From the NCBI RefSeq assembly GCF_009982895.1, contig NZ_WXZL01000013.1, positions 1 through 64,000 on the forward strand: a stretch of DNA of 64,000 nt. The letters are read 5' to 3'. Origin of the DNA: Deinococcus alpinitundrae. Lineage in GTDB: Bacteria; Deinococcota; Deinococci; Deinococcales; Deinococcaceae. Below are positions 50,016 through 60,362 of the stretch, in pieces. The stretch's first letter is position 1, and each line of letters opens with the position of its first letter. The notes beneath the pieces were generated by a model. That model ran no database searches, was not told the origin of the DNA, and worked only from the letters and a program-made list of their open reading frames with translations. Position numbers and translations under genes: made by a program.

Positions 50016-50225
50016 GAGTAAAGTGATTTTATATGCTGTCCAACGTTGCTAAAATTGGTTTTTTAAGCAACTTCAACCTTTAAACCCCCTGTTAATGAAA
50101 TCCCTTACAGGATTTGCTACTATTAAAAGCTGTCACACTAGCGATAGTGGGCCAACGCTGAGCAAGAACTAACTAACGCCTCGGGCTGGGGCGGCCTGTT
50201 CAAACGCCCCGTCTGGCTCAACTCC
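50016..50225. other. AT-rich gene-free region with three hairpins
   Basis: Between the convergent acnA and ClC genes. About 50020-50150 is much richer in A+T than the rest. Dyads: GTTGCT/AGCAAC (50045-50050, 50066-50071), AAATCC/GGATTT (50098-50103, 50110-50115), CACTA/TAGTG (50136-50140, 50145-50149, tetraloop GCGA). It could encode a small RNA or be a relic of mobile DNA. No ORF is supported. Confidence 0.4.
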
Positions 50226-51896
50226 TCACCCCAGATTCAGCAGTTCGCGCAGCTTGCCGAAGGCCGCATCGGTGGCGACGATATCCAACACGTCGTTTTC
50301 TTCCAGTCTCAGGTCGGGGGTGGCGCTCAGAATGCTTGCGCCACGCTCCAGGCCGACGACCTGCGCCCCGACGGGCAGACTCAGCACGTTGACTCTGGCT
50401 CCCAGCCACGAGGGCGGCGCCGCGACCCGGTAGAGCGCTTCCTGACTGCTTTCCGGCGGCGCGGCGCTGAGAATGGTGGTGGTCGGCGTGATGAGCTGCA
50501 TCTCGGCGGTGCGACGGTCCTTGAGCTGCCCGTCCACGTAGCCGAGCTGCCCGCTCAGGGTATGGGCCAGGCCCGACGAGATCAGCGCGGCGGGCAGTAG
50601 GGCGTCGCCGCCCCAGGTGGCGGCCAGCAGGGTGGCGGCCAGCGGGATGTTGAGCGTGACCGTGAGGTAAGCGCTCGCGCCCACCAGCGCGCACACCGCC
50701 GGGTCGAGCGCGGTGGGCAGGGTGGTGTTGAGCCCCACCCCGATCAGCGCTCCGGTGGCAATTGAGGGCAGCACCCCGCCGCCGAAGCCCAGGCGCACGC
50801 CGAGCGCCAGCAGCACCCACTTCCAGCCGCCGTACCCGAGCGCCTCGCTGCCCAGAAAGCCTGAGAGCGAGAGCTGCGCCCAGCCAGAGCCGCCGCCAAG
50901 CACTGCCGGGGTCAGATACAGTGCGGCGGCGGCCACCGCCAGCCCGAACAGCCCGGCCCAGCCCAGCCGCGCCCAGCCGATGAGCCAGGCTTGCGGCCAC
51001 AGGCGCGAGAGCCACACCCCCACCCAGGCCAGCAAGGTCGTCGCCAGCGCGATCAAAGCGTAGAGCGGCAGTTGCAGGGCGCTGGGGGCCTGCAAGCTCG
51101 GCACGTCGAACAGCGGGGCCGCGCCGAAGGTCAGGCCGTAAACCGCGTAGGCGCTGACCGCCGCCAGCACGCACGGCATCAGCACCTCGAATTCGAACTC
51201 GAAGCGCCGGTAGAGCACTTCTGCCATCAGCACGGCGGCGGCCAGCGGCGCGTGTAGGACCAGGCCCAGCGCGGCGGCCACGCTTGCCAGGCTCAGGGTG
51301 CGGTCCTCGGCCACACTCAGGCGGCCAAAACGCGAGAGCAGCCGCCCCGAGAAGCCGCCCAGCGCCGTGAAGCTGGCGTCGCGGCCCACCGGCAGCCCCA
51401 CGCCGTAGCTGAGCAGGTTGGCACCCAGCAGCCGCAGCTGGGTGCTCAGGCGGGTGCCGCCCCGGCGGTGGTAAGCGCTCACCGCTTCCGAGAGCGGGTC
51501 CGAGGGACTGTGACGGGTCAGCCAGGCGGCCAGTACCGCCGCCACAGGCAGGGCCAGCAGGCCGTAGGGCGTGGCGTCCCCGAAGGTCATCAGCAGCCCG
51601 CCCTCGCCGGGGGTGCCGGGCGGGCTGTAGCCGACCACCCGCGAACCCCAGTCGATCACCAGCCCCAGCAGCAGCCGCAGGAGCGTGCCGAGGGCGCCCA
51701 CCAGCACACCCGCCACCAAGCTGTAGAGCACCAGCCGCCCGGTTTCGATGCGGCTGCGAACGGTGCGGGTCAGCGGCGCGGCCAGCGGACGGCCCCAGGC
51801 GCGGCCCAGGGACTGCCGAGCGGGCCGGACCGCACCAGAATCGGGACCGGACTTGACCGGTCGGCTCGGCAGGCGAAGCGGAGAACGCGGAGACAC
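50226..51896 (-). CDS. ClC-type anion transporter with a C-terminal TrkA-C domain
   Basis: A 556-residue membrane protein with about ten or more hydrophobic helices (55-455) and an RCK/TrkA-C-like end (about 480-556: ALYRVAAPPSWLGARVNVLSLPVGAQVVGLERG, RLEENDVLDIVATD). The fold fits ClC, but ion-site motifs are altered: GSGIP appears as SDPLS (133-137) and GREGP as GRDAS (171-175), which puts Asp173 where the gating Glu stands. GGxFxP is GGGVLPS. GTG 51896 is 7 bases after TAGACT (51909-51904), leaderless. The transported ion is unknown. Confidence 0.85.
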   Translation of the reverse strand: MSPRSPLRLPSRPVKSGPDSGAVRPARQSLGRAWGRPLAAPLTRTVRSRIETGRLVLYSLVAGVLVGALGTLLRLLLGLVIDWGSRVVGYSPPGTPGEGGLLMTFGDATPYGLLALPVAAVLAAWLTRHSPSDPLSEAVSAYHRRGGTRLSTQLRLLGANLLSYGVGLPVGRDASFTALGGFSGRLLSRFGRLSVAEDRTLSLASVAAALGLVLHAPLAAAVLMAEVLYRRFEFEFEVLMPCVLAAVSAYAVYGLTFGAAPLFDVPSLQAPSALQLPLYALIALATTLLAWVGVWLSRLWPQAWLIGWARLGWAGLFGLAVAAAALYLTPAVLGGGSGWAQLSLSGFLGSEALGYGGWKWVLLALGVRLGFGGGVLPSIATGALIGVGLNTTLPTALDPAVCALVGASAYLTVTLNIPLAATLLAATWGGDALLPAALISSGLAHTLSGQLGYVDGQLKDRRTAEMQLITPTTTILSAAPPESSQEALYRVAAPPSWLGARVNVLSLPVGAQVVGLERGASILSATPDLRLEENDVLDIVATDAAFGKLRELLNLG

Positions 51897-51928
51897 GCCG
51901 CGCAGTCTAGCGCCTGTCTGTCTGTGGG

Positions 51929-51981
51929 CCGAGCCTCAAAGACCCGCCTGCACGGGTGGCGGGCGGGTCTTTGAGGCTCGG
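51929..51981. terminator. 20-bp perfect inverted repeat after lysX
   Basis: Arms 51929-51948 and 51962-51981 are exact complements with a 13-base loop. It lies 26 bases downstream of the lysX stop and just upstream of the ClC gene promoter. There is no T-run, but the stem contains TCTTTG. Probably a terminator or insulator. Confidence 0.6.
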
Positions 51982-52006
51982 TCGTGGCTGCGCTGGGTGC
52001 CGCGCT

Positions 52007-52867
52007 CTACTGTGCCAGCTGCCGAATGGCGTACTCGCCCATCAAGCGAGGAATATCGACCCCGGTGGTGCTGACCGAGTTCTTGAATTCCATGGTGTGG
52101 TTGATCTCGATGACCAATAGGCCGCGTGCCGGATCCTCGACCAGATCGATCGCCACGATCTCGCCCTGCACGGCCTCGGTGGCTCGCAGTGCCAGTTCGG
52201 TGATCTCCGGGGTCAGCTCGCACTTGCTGGCCTTCGCGCCACGCGCCGTGTTGGTGATCCAGTGTGCACTGGTGCGGTAGATCGCCCCGATGCACTCGCC
52301 GCCCACCACGAAGGCGCGGATGTCGCGCTCGGGTTTCTCAATGAGTTCCTGCACATAAAAGATCTGGTGTTGCGGGCCGCCCAGCACGTCTTTGTGCTCG
52401 ATCACGGCCTCAGCTGCGTCGCGGTCGTTGAGCTTGCTGACCATCCGCCCCCAGCTGCCCACCGTCGGCTTCATGACCACCGGGTAGCCGATGCGCTCAA
52501 TCAGCGCCAGGGCACTCTCGGGCGTGAAGGCCACCCCGGTTTTCGGCGTCGGCAGTCCGGCCCGGCTCATGGCGGCATTGGTCGCCAACTTGTCGCCGCA
52601 CAGCTCGATCACGTGGCTGGGGTTGATGACCCGCACGCCCAGGCCTTCCAGCGCCCGCGTCACGGCGTGGCCGCGCGACTGCGAGACGCAGCGCTCCAGC
52701 GCCACTTTCCACGGCACCTGATCGCCCGCGCCCGCGCCGTCCGGGAAGGTCACACTCAGTTGCGGCGCGAACACCTTGTCGTAGGGCACGCCGAGGCTGT
52801 CGAGCGCCTCGAAGAGCATCTTCTCGTCGGGGCGCACGCGGTCGTAAATAATGGCGAGTTCGGCCAT
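52007..52867 (-). CDS. lysX: LysW-alpha-aminoadipate ligase LysX
   Basis: A 286-residue ATP-grasp ligase. It joins the amino group of alpha-aminoadipate to the C-terminal Glu of the carrier LysW, protecting it during lysine synthesis. Family segments: [110 protein letters not shown] and [16 protein letters not shown] 52867 is 55 bases after the lysW stop. Asp/Glu/Asn metal ligands of the ATP-grasp fold are in place. Its partner lacks zinc-ligand cysteines (see lysW). Confidence 0.95.
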   Translation of the reverse strand: MAELAIIYDRVRPDEKMLFEALDSLGVPYDKVFAPQLSVTFPDGAGAGDQVPWKVALERCVSQSRGHAVTRALEGLGVRVINPSHVIELCGDKLATNAAMSRAGLPTPKTGVAFTPESALALIERIGYPVVMKPTVGSWGRMVSKLNDRDAAEAVIEHKDVLGGPQHQIFYVQELIEKPERDIRAFVVGGECIGAIYRTSAHWITNTARGAKASKCELTPEITELALRATEAVQGEIVAIDLVEDPARGLLVIEINHTMEFKNSVSTTGVDIPRLMGEYAIRQLAQ

Positions 52868-52922
52868 AACAGGTCTCAGAAAACGAGAACCGGGCGGCGG
52901 GTGGCTGCCCAGCTCTCCGTCT

Positions 52923-53096
52923 TCACTCTCCCCAGTCCTCGGCTTCTTGCGGAGCCGGGGCCAGGCGCGGCGGGTCGAGGCTGACGACTTCCAGCTCTGC
53001 GCCGGTGTCCTCGTCGATGACCAGTTCGCCAAGTTCGGGGTTGTCGAGTTCGATGATCGCGCCGCTCTCGGGGCTTTCGAATCGGATGGTTGCCAT
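52923..53096 (-). CDS. lysW: Amino-group carrier protein LysW, without zinc-ligand cysteines
   Basis: A 57-residue carrier ending EAEDWGE, the C-terminal Glu being the attachment point for alpha-aminoadipate. The middle NPELGELV and [11 protein letters not shown] are those of LysW. In classical LysW four Cys (CPxC and CxxC) bind zinc. Here those positions read Ser8, Ser11, Asp28 and Thr31 ([16 protein letters not shown]), so no zinc can be held in the normal way. AGGAGG lies 5 bases ahead of ATG 53096, next to a 15-base palindrome. It lies directly upstream of lysX. The gene is too short for many gene finders. Confidence 0.92.
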   Translation of the reverse strand: MATIRFESPESGAIIELDNPELGELVIDEDTGAELEVVSLDPPRLAPAPQEAEDWGE

Positions 53097-53107
53097 ACGT
53101 GCCTCCT

Positions 53108-53122
53108 GAACCGAATCGGTTC
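53108..53122. promoter_or_regulatory. 15-base palindrome abutting the lysW ribosome site
   Basis: GAACCGAATCGGTTC is a perfect dyad with central A, immediately upstream of the AGGAGG of lysW (53107-53102). It may be an operator or an mRNA hairpin. Confidence 0.5.
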
Positions 53123-53198
53123 CTTTGCGCTTGACAGGTTACAGCGCCTTTTGCTTTTCAAACGGAATTGCCTAGACCGGAACCCAAAATGGGTGACC

Positions 53199-53546
53199 TC
53201 AGGTTCCGGGCTGGTCTTCCGACTGTTCCTCGAACGAGAGTTCGACGCCGGCCTGGCAGTGCGGGCAGCGCACCAGGCTGGTTTCCTCGCCGCCCTCGCC
53301 CTGCACGGTGGGCGCGGCGGCCAGCATTTCCTCGGTCACGTCGAATTCCTGGTGGCAGTTGGGGCACAGTGTCAGAATGCCCAGCAGTTCGACCTCGAAG
53401 TCTTGGCCCTCGTTGCGCACCACTTCCATCTCGGCGTTGCAGTTCTCGCAGACGATGGCGTCACCGACCTCGAGTTCGGCACGGTCCTCGCCGGTGAGTT
53501 CCAGCACCTCCCCGCACACGGGGCAGTCAATTTCCAGAATCGTCAT
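53199..53546 (-). CDS. Protein with two LysW-like zinc ribbons
   Basis: A 115-residue acidic protein with two four-Cys sets: Cys8/11/33/36 ([12 protein letters not shown] ... [12 protein letters not shown], much like classical LysW) and Cys61/64/94/97 (LCPNC ... RCPHC). The first half reads like LysW with its zinc site, but the C-terminus QSEDQPGT lacks the EDWGE carrier end, so it cannot serve as the carrier. It lies between the LysU-like gene and lysW in the same direction. A role as scaffold or partner of the zinc-less LysW is inference. A hairpin of 8 bp (arms about 53176-53183 and 53204-53211) overlaps its end. Confidence 0.8.
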   Translation of the reverse strand: MTILEIDCPVCGEVLELTGEDRAELEVGDAIVCENCNAEMEVVRNEGQDFEVELLGILTLCPNCHQEFDVTEEMLAAAPTVQGEGGEETSLVRCPHCQAGVELSFEEQSEDQPGT

Positions 53547-53569
53547 GCACTCAGTTTACCCCGCGCTGC

Positions 53570-54076
53570 TCACGGCTCCGGCGCGGGCAGCTCACCGGGA
53601 AAGCGCTGGTACTTTTTGTAGAAGGCCAGAATGCTGCCTTCCCGGAGCGCCTCGGTCAGGAAGGCAGGCGGCGGGGTGAGCTGGAAGATGTCCGCGCCGC
53701 GCGTGAGTCGGCCACTCTCCACATCGAGCGTCACCTCGTCGCCGTCGTGGAGCGCGCCGAGCAGGTCGGCCTCGAAAGCGGGAATGCCCAGGTTGAGCAG
53801 ATTGCGGTAATGGATACGCGCGAAGCTCGGCGCGATGATGCTGCCCACCCCCAGCTTCTTGAGCGCCGCCGGGGCGTACTCGCGGCTGCTGCCCAGGCCC
53901 CAGTTGCGCCCCCCGATCAGCACGTCACCGGGCCGGGCCTCGGCAGCGAATTCCGGGCGGAGGTAGTGAAAGGCGTAGGTCTGAAACAAGTCCTCACCAG
54001 CCATGAATGGCGCGAACTTGCCGGGCAGGATGTCGTCGGTGTTGACGCTGTCACCGAATTTCCAGATGCGGGGCAT
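53570..54076 (-). CDS. lysU: Homoaconitase small subunit (LysU/LeuD family)
   Basis: A 168-residue swivel-domain subunit: WKFGDSVNTDDILPGKFAPF, the substrate loop YAFHYLRPEFAAEARPGDVLIGGRNWGLGSSREYAPAALKKLGVGSIIAPSFARIHYRN. The family covers isopropylmalate isomerase (LeuD) and homoaconitase (LysU/HacB). I favour homoaconitase because the gene leads a lysX-lysW group, but LeuD is possible. The large subunit is not in the window. A start at ATG 54076 has AAGG upstream. It is probably transcribed with the ribbon protein, lysW and lysX, and starts 27 bases after the broken gene at 54104. Confidence 0.85.
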   Translation of the reverse strand: MPRIWKFGDSVNTDDILPGKFAPFMAGEDLFQTYAFHYLRPEFAAEARPGDVLIGGRNWGLGSSREYAPAALKKLGVGSIIAPSFARIHYRNLLNLGIPAFEADLLGALHDGDEVTLDVESGRLTRGADIFQLTPPPAFLTEALREGSILAFYKKYQRFPGELPAPEP

Positions 54077-54103
54077 GCCCTTATCTTGTCACGTCCGGCG
54101 TGC

Positions 54104-54805
54104 TCAGGGCCGCTCCCAGTCGATCACCTCGCGTTGGCGGGCGAAGAACAGAAACTGCGAACCGGGCAGCAACGCGTTGAGCAGCACCGCCGAGAGAATG
54201 CGTCCCATCAGGCCGTAGAACTTGCCCAGCGGCGTGAAATTGCTGTCCGGCATGACCAGCACGAACCCCATCAGGGTGATCAGCAGCACCGCCAGGGTGG
54301 TGTTGAGGGCGGACTTGTTGGCCTCGTAAAGGCCGATCAGGGCGTTGCCGCGCCGCGCCTGCACCCGCCCGCTGGTCAGGTCGGTGCGCACGCCGTGGGC
54401 GCTGATCGCCAGCACCACCCGTAGGCCCGGCCTAAAATCGAAGGCCCGCTCGCGCAGCATCGCCTCGGTGAGTTGCTCGGCCAGGCGCTGCACCTCGGTC
54501 AGGTGGGCGGCGAAGACCCGCAGTGTCACGAAGCGTCCGTCACCGCTGCAATCGACCAGCGCAGGCAGAACAGCGTCGGATTGCGGCCAGCGAGCATAGA
54601 CCAGCGTGCCTTGCCGCACCTGCGTCTGGTCCTCAGCACGGACGAGCGCGATGGCCCGCTCCACGTCCGGGCCGAGCGCCGTGCCGGGCAGCCAACGCAC
54701 TTGCCACCCCTGGAAGATCCGTTCTCACAGGGCCGCATTGCGCGGGTCTTGGCCGGGCGTCACCGGCACGGTGCAGATGGTGCGCAGCGAGGTGGGCTCA
54801 GGCAC
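54104..54805 (-). pseudogene. Membrane protein gene interrupted by an in-frame TGA
   Basis: An open frame from GTG 54700 gives 198 residues that end in two membrane helices (LNTTLAVLLITLMGFVLVM; LMGRILSAVLLNALLPGS). The same frame runs upstream to GTG 54805, two bases after the aroE-like stop. It reads VPEPTSLRTICTVPVTPGQDPRNAAL, then TGA (54727-54725), then ERIFQGWQVRWLPG. The codon run is natural on both sides, and TGA could come from CGA (Arg) by one transition. So the real gene is probably 702 bases long with a nonsense codon at 27. If the start is GTG 54700, with only a weak GGGGTGG site, the gene would be intact. The function is unknown. Confidence 0.55.
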
Positions 54806-54807
54806 GC

Positions 54808-55653
54808 TCAGCGCCGGGCGAAGGCGGCGGCTCGGCCAACCTGTTCGGCGCTGGGCCGTACCCCGGTGTAGAGCACGAACTGTTCGAGTGCCTGGCGCAC
54901 GCTGACGGCCTCGCTGCTGATGATCTGCTTACCCGCCGCCCGACCCGCCTGAATCAGCGGCGTCTCGGCGGGCAGAGCCACCACGTCGAAGATCGTCCGG
55001 GCCTGCTGCACGGCGTCGGGCGCGAAGGCCAGCGCGTCGGCTTCGGGACTGTCCGCCATGCCTATGGGCGTCACGTTGATCAGCAGCTCGGGGGACCCTA
55101 TCAGTTCAGCTTGCCAGGGGTAGCCGTACTCGTGGGCCAGCGCCTGTCCCGCCGCCGCGTTGCGGGACACGATCAGGCCTTGCCTGAAGCCCGCGTCGCG
55201 AAAGGCGGCAGTGACTGCCCTGGCCATGCCGCCGCTGCCGCGCAGAGCGAAGCTGAGGTCCGGCGAGAGCCGCTGCTCAGCGATAAGTTGCTGTACCGCC
55301 AGGTAGTCGGTGTTGTAGGCCCGCAGATAGCCGTCCTCGTTGACGATGGTGTTGACCGAATGAATGGCCGCTGCCGAGGGCGTCAATTCGTCCAAAAAGG
55401 GGATGCAGGATTCCTTGAAAGGCATCGACACCGCGCAGCCGCGAATGCCCAGCGCCCGCACGCCCCCGAGGGCCGCCGCCAGGTCGCGGGTGGTCATGGC
55501 CTTGTAGACGTAATCGAGGCCGAGTTCGGCGTACAGAAAATTATGAAAGCGGGTCCCGAAGTTGCCGGGTCGGGCAGCCAGCGAGATGCAGAGCTGGGTG
55601 TCTTTGTTGAGGCTCAGGGCGCGGGAAATGAGTGTCTGGGCGTCGTCTGTCAT
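54808..55653 (-). CDS. Shikimate dehydrogenase-like oxidoreductase (SdhL type)
   Basis: A 281-residue AroE-family protein. It opens with LCISLAARPGNFGTRFHNFLYAELGLDYVYKAM and has GCAVSMPFKESCIPFLDEL (catalytic Lys in PFKE) and AYNTDYLAVQ (catalytic Asp). The dinucleotide loop is GSGGMARAV, not the GAGGAARA of AroE. This set is that of the HI0607/SdhL subgroup, whose activity on shikimate is weak, so the true substrate is open. It starts at ATG 55653. The broken membrane-protein gene follows two bases after its stop. Confidence 0.85.
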   Translation of the reverse strand: MTDDAQTLISRALSLNKDTQLCISLAARPGNFGTRFHNFLYAELGLDYVYKAMTTRDLAAALGGVRALGIRGCAVSMPFKESCIPFLDELTPSAAAIHSVNTIVNEDGYLRAYNTDYLAVQQLIAEQRLSPDLSFALRGSGGMARAVTAAFRDAGFRQGLIVSRNAAAGQALAHEYGYPWQAELIGSPELLINVTPIGMADSPEADALAFAPDAVQQARTIFDVVALPAETPLIQAGRAAGKQIISSEAVSVRQALEQFVLYTGVRPSAEQVGRAAAFARR

Positions 55654-55702
55654 GGGCTGTGCCTGTGGTCAGGCATGGCGGCGGGGTGGGCGGCTCCAGA
55701 GA

Positions 55703-56230
55703 TCAGGGCCGCGCGCCGGAATCGACCAGGCCCGACTGCACAAAGGGGCGCAGCAGTTCCAGGGTGGCGCGCGGCGCGAGTTCGCTCTGGGCCACCAGAT
55801 CGATCAGCGGCAGCTTGCCCACCTGATTGAGCACCCGGAACTGACTGCGCGTTACCGGCTGCTGATCGGACCATTTCGGGGTGAAGCTCAGCGCCCGGTC
55901 CCAGTTGGGAAAGAAGCGCAGCAGCTCTCGCCAGTCGTCGCTGCTGACGCTGAGCTGTCTCAGCAGGGCCGTGCGGCGCAGCTCGACGGTGCGGCCAGGC
56001 GAGAGCTGCGCCGGGTCGAAGGTGAATTCGCCGCCCGTGACCGAGGCCAGCAGATCGAGTGCGTCGTCGCCCTCGCGGGTGAGTGCCGCCGCGTGAACGA
56101 CCTCGCCGCCCTGCAACCACAGATCGCCCCCGCGCGGATGCGAGACGTGGACTTTGCCGCTCACCGCGCTGTTGGTCAGCATCTGGAGCACATTCAGAAG
56201 TGGAAATTCGGTCAGATCGCCCCGCAGCAT
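55703..56230 (-). CDS. DUF4388 protein
   Basis: A 175-residue protein: LRGDLTEFPLLNVLQMLTNSAVSGKVHVSHPRGGDLWLQGGEVVHAAALTREGDDALDLLASVTGGEFTF, the DUF4388 (PATAN-like) pattern, followed by a helical half ending VDSGARP. Such domains occur in signalling proteins of Deinococcus and myxobacteria. ATG 56230 is 8 bases after TACACT (56244-56239), leaderless; longer readings start inside the promoter. It has no partner next to it. Confidence 0.85.
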   Translation of the reverse strand: MLRGDLTEFPLLNVLQMLTNSAVSGKVHVSHPRGGDLWLQGGEVVHAAALTREGDDALDLLASVTGGEFTFDPAQLSPGRTVELRRTALLRQLSVSSDDWRELLRFFPNWDRALSFTPKWSDQQPVTRSQFRVLNQVGKLPLIDLVAQSELAPRATLELLRPFVQSGLVDSGARP

Positions 56231-56276
56231 ATGGAGGCAGTGTAACGTGTTCGGCCCCTGGGCGTCACGGGGCCAT

Positions 56277-56309
56277 GACAAAAGGAGCGGACGTGAGTTC
56301 CGCTCCTTT
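56277..56309 (-). terminator. Terminator of the NADH dehydrogenase gene
   Basis: An 11-bp stem, AAAGGAGCGGA (56281-56291) with TCCGCTCCTTT (56299-56309). On the minus strand the T-run continues to 56277. Confidence 0.85.
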
Positions 56310-56345
56310 GAGATTTGGCTCGACCTTCTTTATTCGGTGCTGACG

Positions 56346-57485
<1,140 letters not shown>

Positions 57486-57734
57486 GTCCTTTCTCCTGTG
57501 AACGAATTCACGAGCTTGACCCACTCCGCATCGGGAGATGGGGTTCACTGCACGTCCTGCGGCCACGCTTGACCAACAGGCAACAGTGTTCATTGTACAC
57601 CAATGGCCGCGTCGGACTGCGAGAAAAGGTGAACTTCGCGGGGAACACCACACCCGTACTGTGAATCACTGCAGAAGGGAGTGCCACCTACCGGCCTTGA
57701 GTAAACCCACAAAGATCAATTTTTTCTAGAGATG

Positions 57735-57776
57735 CAGCCGGGCCGCGCGACTCCTCGGAGCAGCGCGGCCCGGCTG
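57735..57776. repeat. Large intergenic hairpin, 14-bp perfect stem
   Basis: Arms 57735-57748 and 57763-57776 (CAGCCGGGCCGCGC and its complement). The 14-base loop holds a second stem CTCC/GGAG. It lies 20 bases past the stop of the Ohr gene (57797) and may end that transcript, though no T-run follows on either strand. The rest of 57486-57796 is the NADH dehydrogenase leader and promoter. Confidence 0.6.
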
Positions 57777-57796
57777 GACGAACGTATCAGGAAGGG

Positions 57797-58243
57797 TCAG
57801 TCGAGCACGACCAGGCGCACGTCCACATTACCGTGGGTCGCCACGCTGTAAGGGCAGACGGTGTGGGCAGTCTTGACGACTTCCTCGGCGGTGGCACGGT
57901 CCACGCCGGGAATCCTGACCCGCAGTTCGACGTCGAGCTTGAAGGCCAGGCCGGACTTTTGCAGGCCCACCTCGGCGGTGACCTCGCTCTGGACGGTGTC
58001 CACCTTCATGCGCCGCCCGACCACACCCAGGGCTCCCTGAAAGCAAGCCGCGTAACCTGCCGCGAACAGCTGCTCGGGGTTAGTCCCGCTCCCTCCCTCG
58101 CCGCCCATTTCCTTGGGCACGCTGAGATCAAGGTTCAGGATGCTGTCGCTGCTGCTCACGTGTCCGGCCCTTCCACCCTCGGCGGTAGCGACGGCGGTGT
58201 AGATATTGGCCGGCTTGGGGGCGCTCTGATCTGAAGTCGTCAT
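57797..58243 (-). CDS. Organic hydroperoxide resistance protein (Ohr/OsmC family)
   Basis: A 148-residue thiol peroxidase of the Ohr subgroup. The peroxidatic Cys is in GYAACFQGALGVV and the resolving Cys in AHTVCPYSVATHGNVDVRL, both at the usual spacing; the N-terminus has IYTAVATAEGGRAGHVSSSD. It detoxifies organic peroxides, using lipoyl proteins in known cases. I choose ATG 58243, 7 bases after a CATGAT box (58256-58251); ATG codons 9 and 12 bases earlier are possible. No OhrR gene is next to it. Confidence 0.9.
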   Translation of the reverse strand: MTTSDQSAPKPANIYTAVATAEGGRAGHVSSSDSILNLDLSVPKEMGGEGGSGTNPEQLFAAGYAACFQGALGVVGRRMKVDTVQSEVTAEVGLQKSGLAFKLDVELRVRIPGVDRATAEEVVKTAHTVCPYSVATHGNVDVRLVVLD

Positions 58244-58325
58244 GAACGCCATCATGCCTTAAACCCAGGTGGGCGGAGGGGTAGGAAGTCCCAAATTGGC
58301 CCCATCTGAATGGACCCGGCAGCGC

Positions 58326-58565
58326 TCAGCTGTGGCCGGGGTCGGAATCGTCGGTCGGCCGCCCGTGCTGGCCGCTGCCGTCCGGCTGCACCTTGTCGTC
58401 CGAGACGGGTGTGTCGTCAGCGTCAGCACCGGGTGTCTGGGCGTGTGGTTGATCGGTGGCTGGCGTGGCCTGCGCTTCGAAGCGCGGATCGCCCCGGTTC
58501 TGGTCCGGCATCGTCTGGTCTGAGGCGTTGGAGTCCGAGGAGGCCGGGTTTGTCTGGTCTGGCAT
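58326..58565 (-). CDS. Small acidic disordered protein
   Basis: A 79-residue protein of Asp, Ser, Pro, Gln and Thr with almost no hydrophobic residues (MPDQTNPASSDSNASDQTM...DDTPVSDDKVQPDG). AAGGAG 9 bases ahead of ATG 58565 supports it; the in-frame start 30 bases earlier has no such site. Like the protein at 46567, it may be an intrinsically disordered stress protein. I cannot name a family. Confidence 0.5.
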   Translation of the reverse strand: MPDQTNPASSDSNASDQTMPDQNRGDPRFEAQATPATDQPHAQTPGADADDTPVSDDKVQPDGSGQHGRPTDDSDPGHS

Positions 58566-58814
58566 GGGTAATCTCCTTTGGGGTGACTTCACCATGACCC
58601 ACGCGGGCAGCTGCCGCGTTGAGAGTGCCGTGAAGTTGCCTTGGCTCTTTTGCCGGGAGCGGTATCAGGACTGGAGATTGGGTTGACGCACTCGTCGGGG
58701 GTTGATGGCCTGAAGATTCTAGAGCGGCCCCTCTCCTGCGGACTCGCAAAGCTGCTTGTAGAGCTGTGTCAGTCACTCAAGCCTTTCGCATTGACGTTTC
58801 CTTACAATGAGCTG

Positions 58815-60347
<1,533 letters not shown>

Positions 60348-60362
60348 GGCCAGTCTAAAAAC

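Noticed and set aside
53097..53161. Continuation of lysX upstream through the lysW region
   Set aside because: The long frame reads lysW DNA out of frame; LysX begins at MAELAIIYD (52867).
58320..58600. Plus-strand open frames over the small acidic gene
   Set aside because: The minus-strand reading has a good ribosome site; the plus readings do not.
58641..58814. N-terminal extension of guaA
   Set aside because: The known GuaA start [15 protein letters not shown] falls on GTG 58815, 6 bases after TACAAT.
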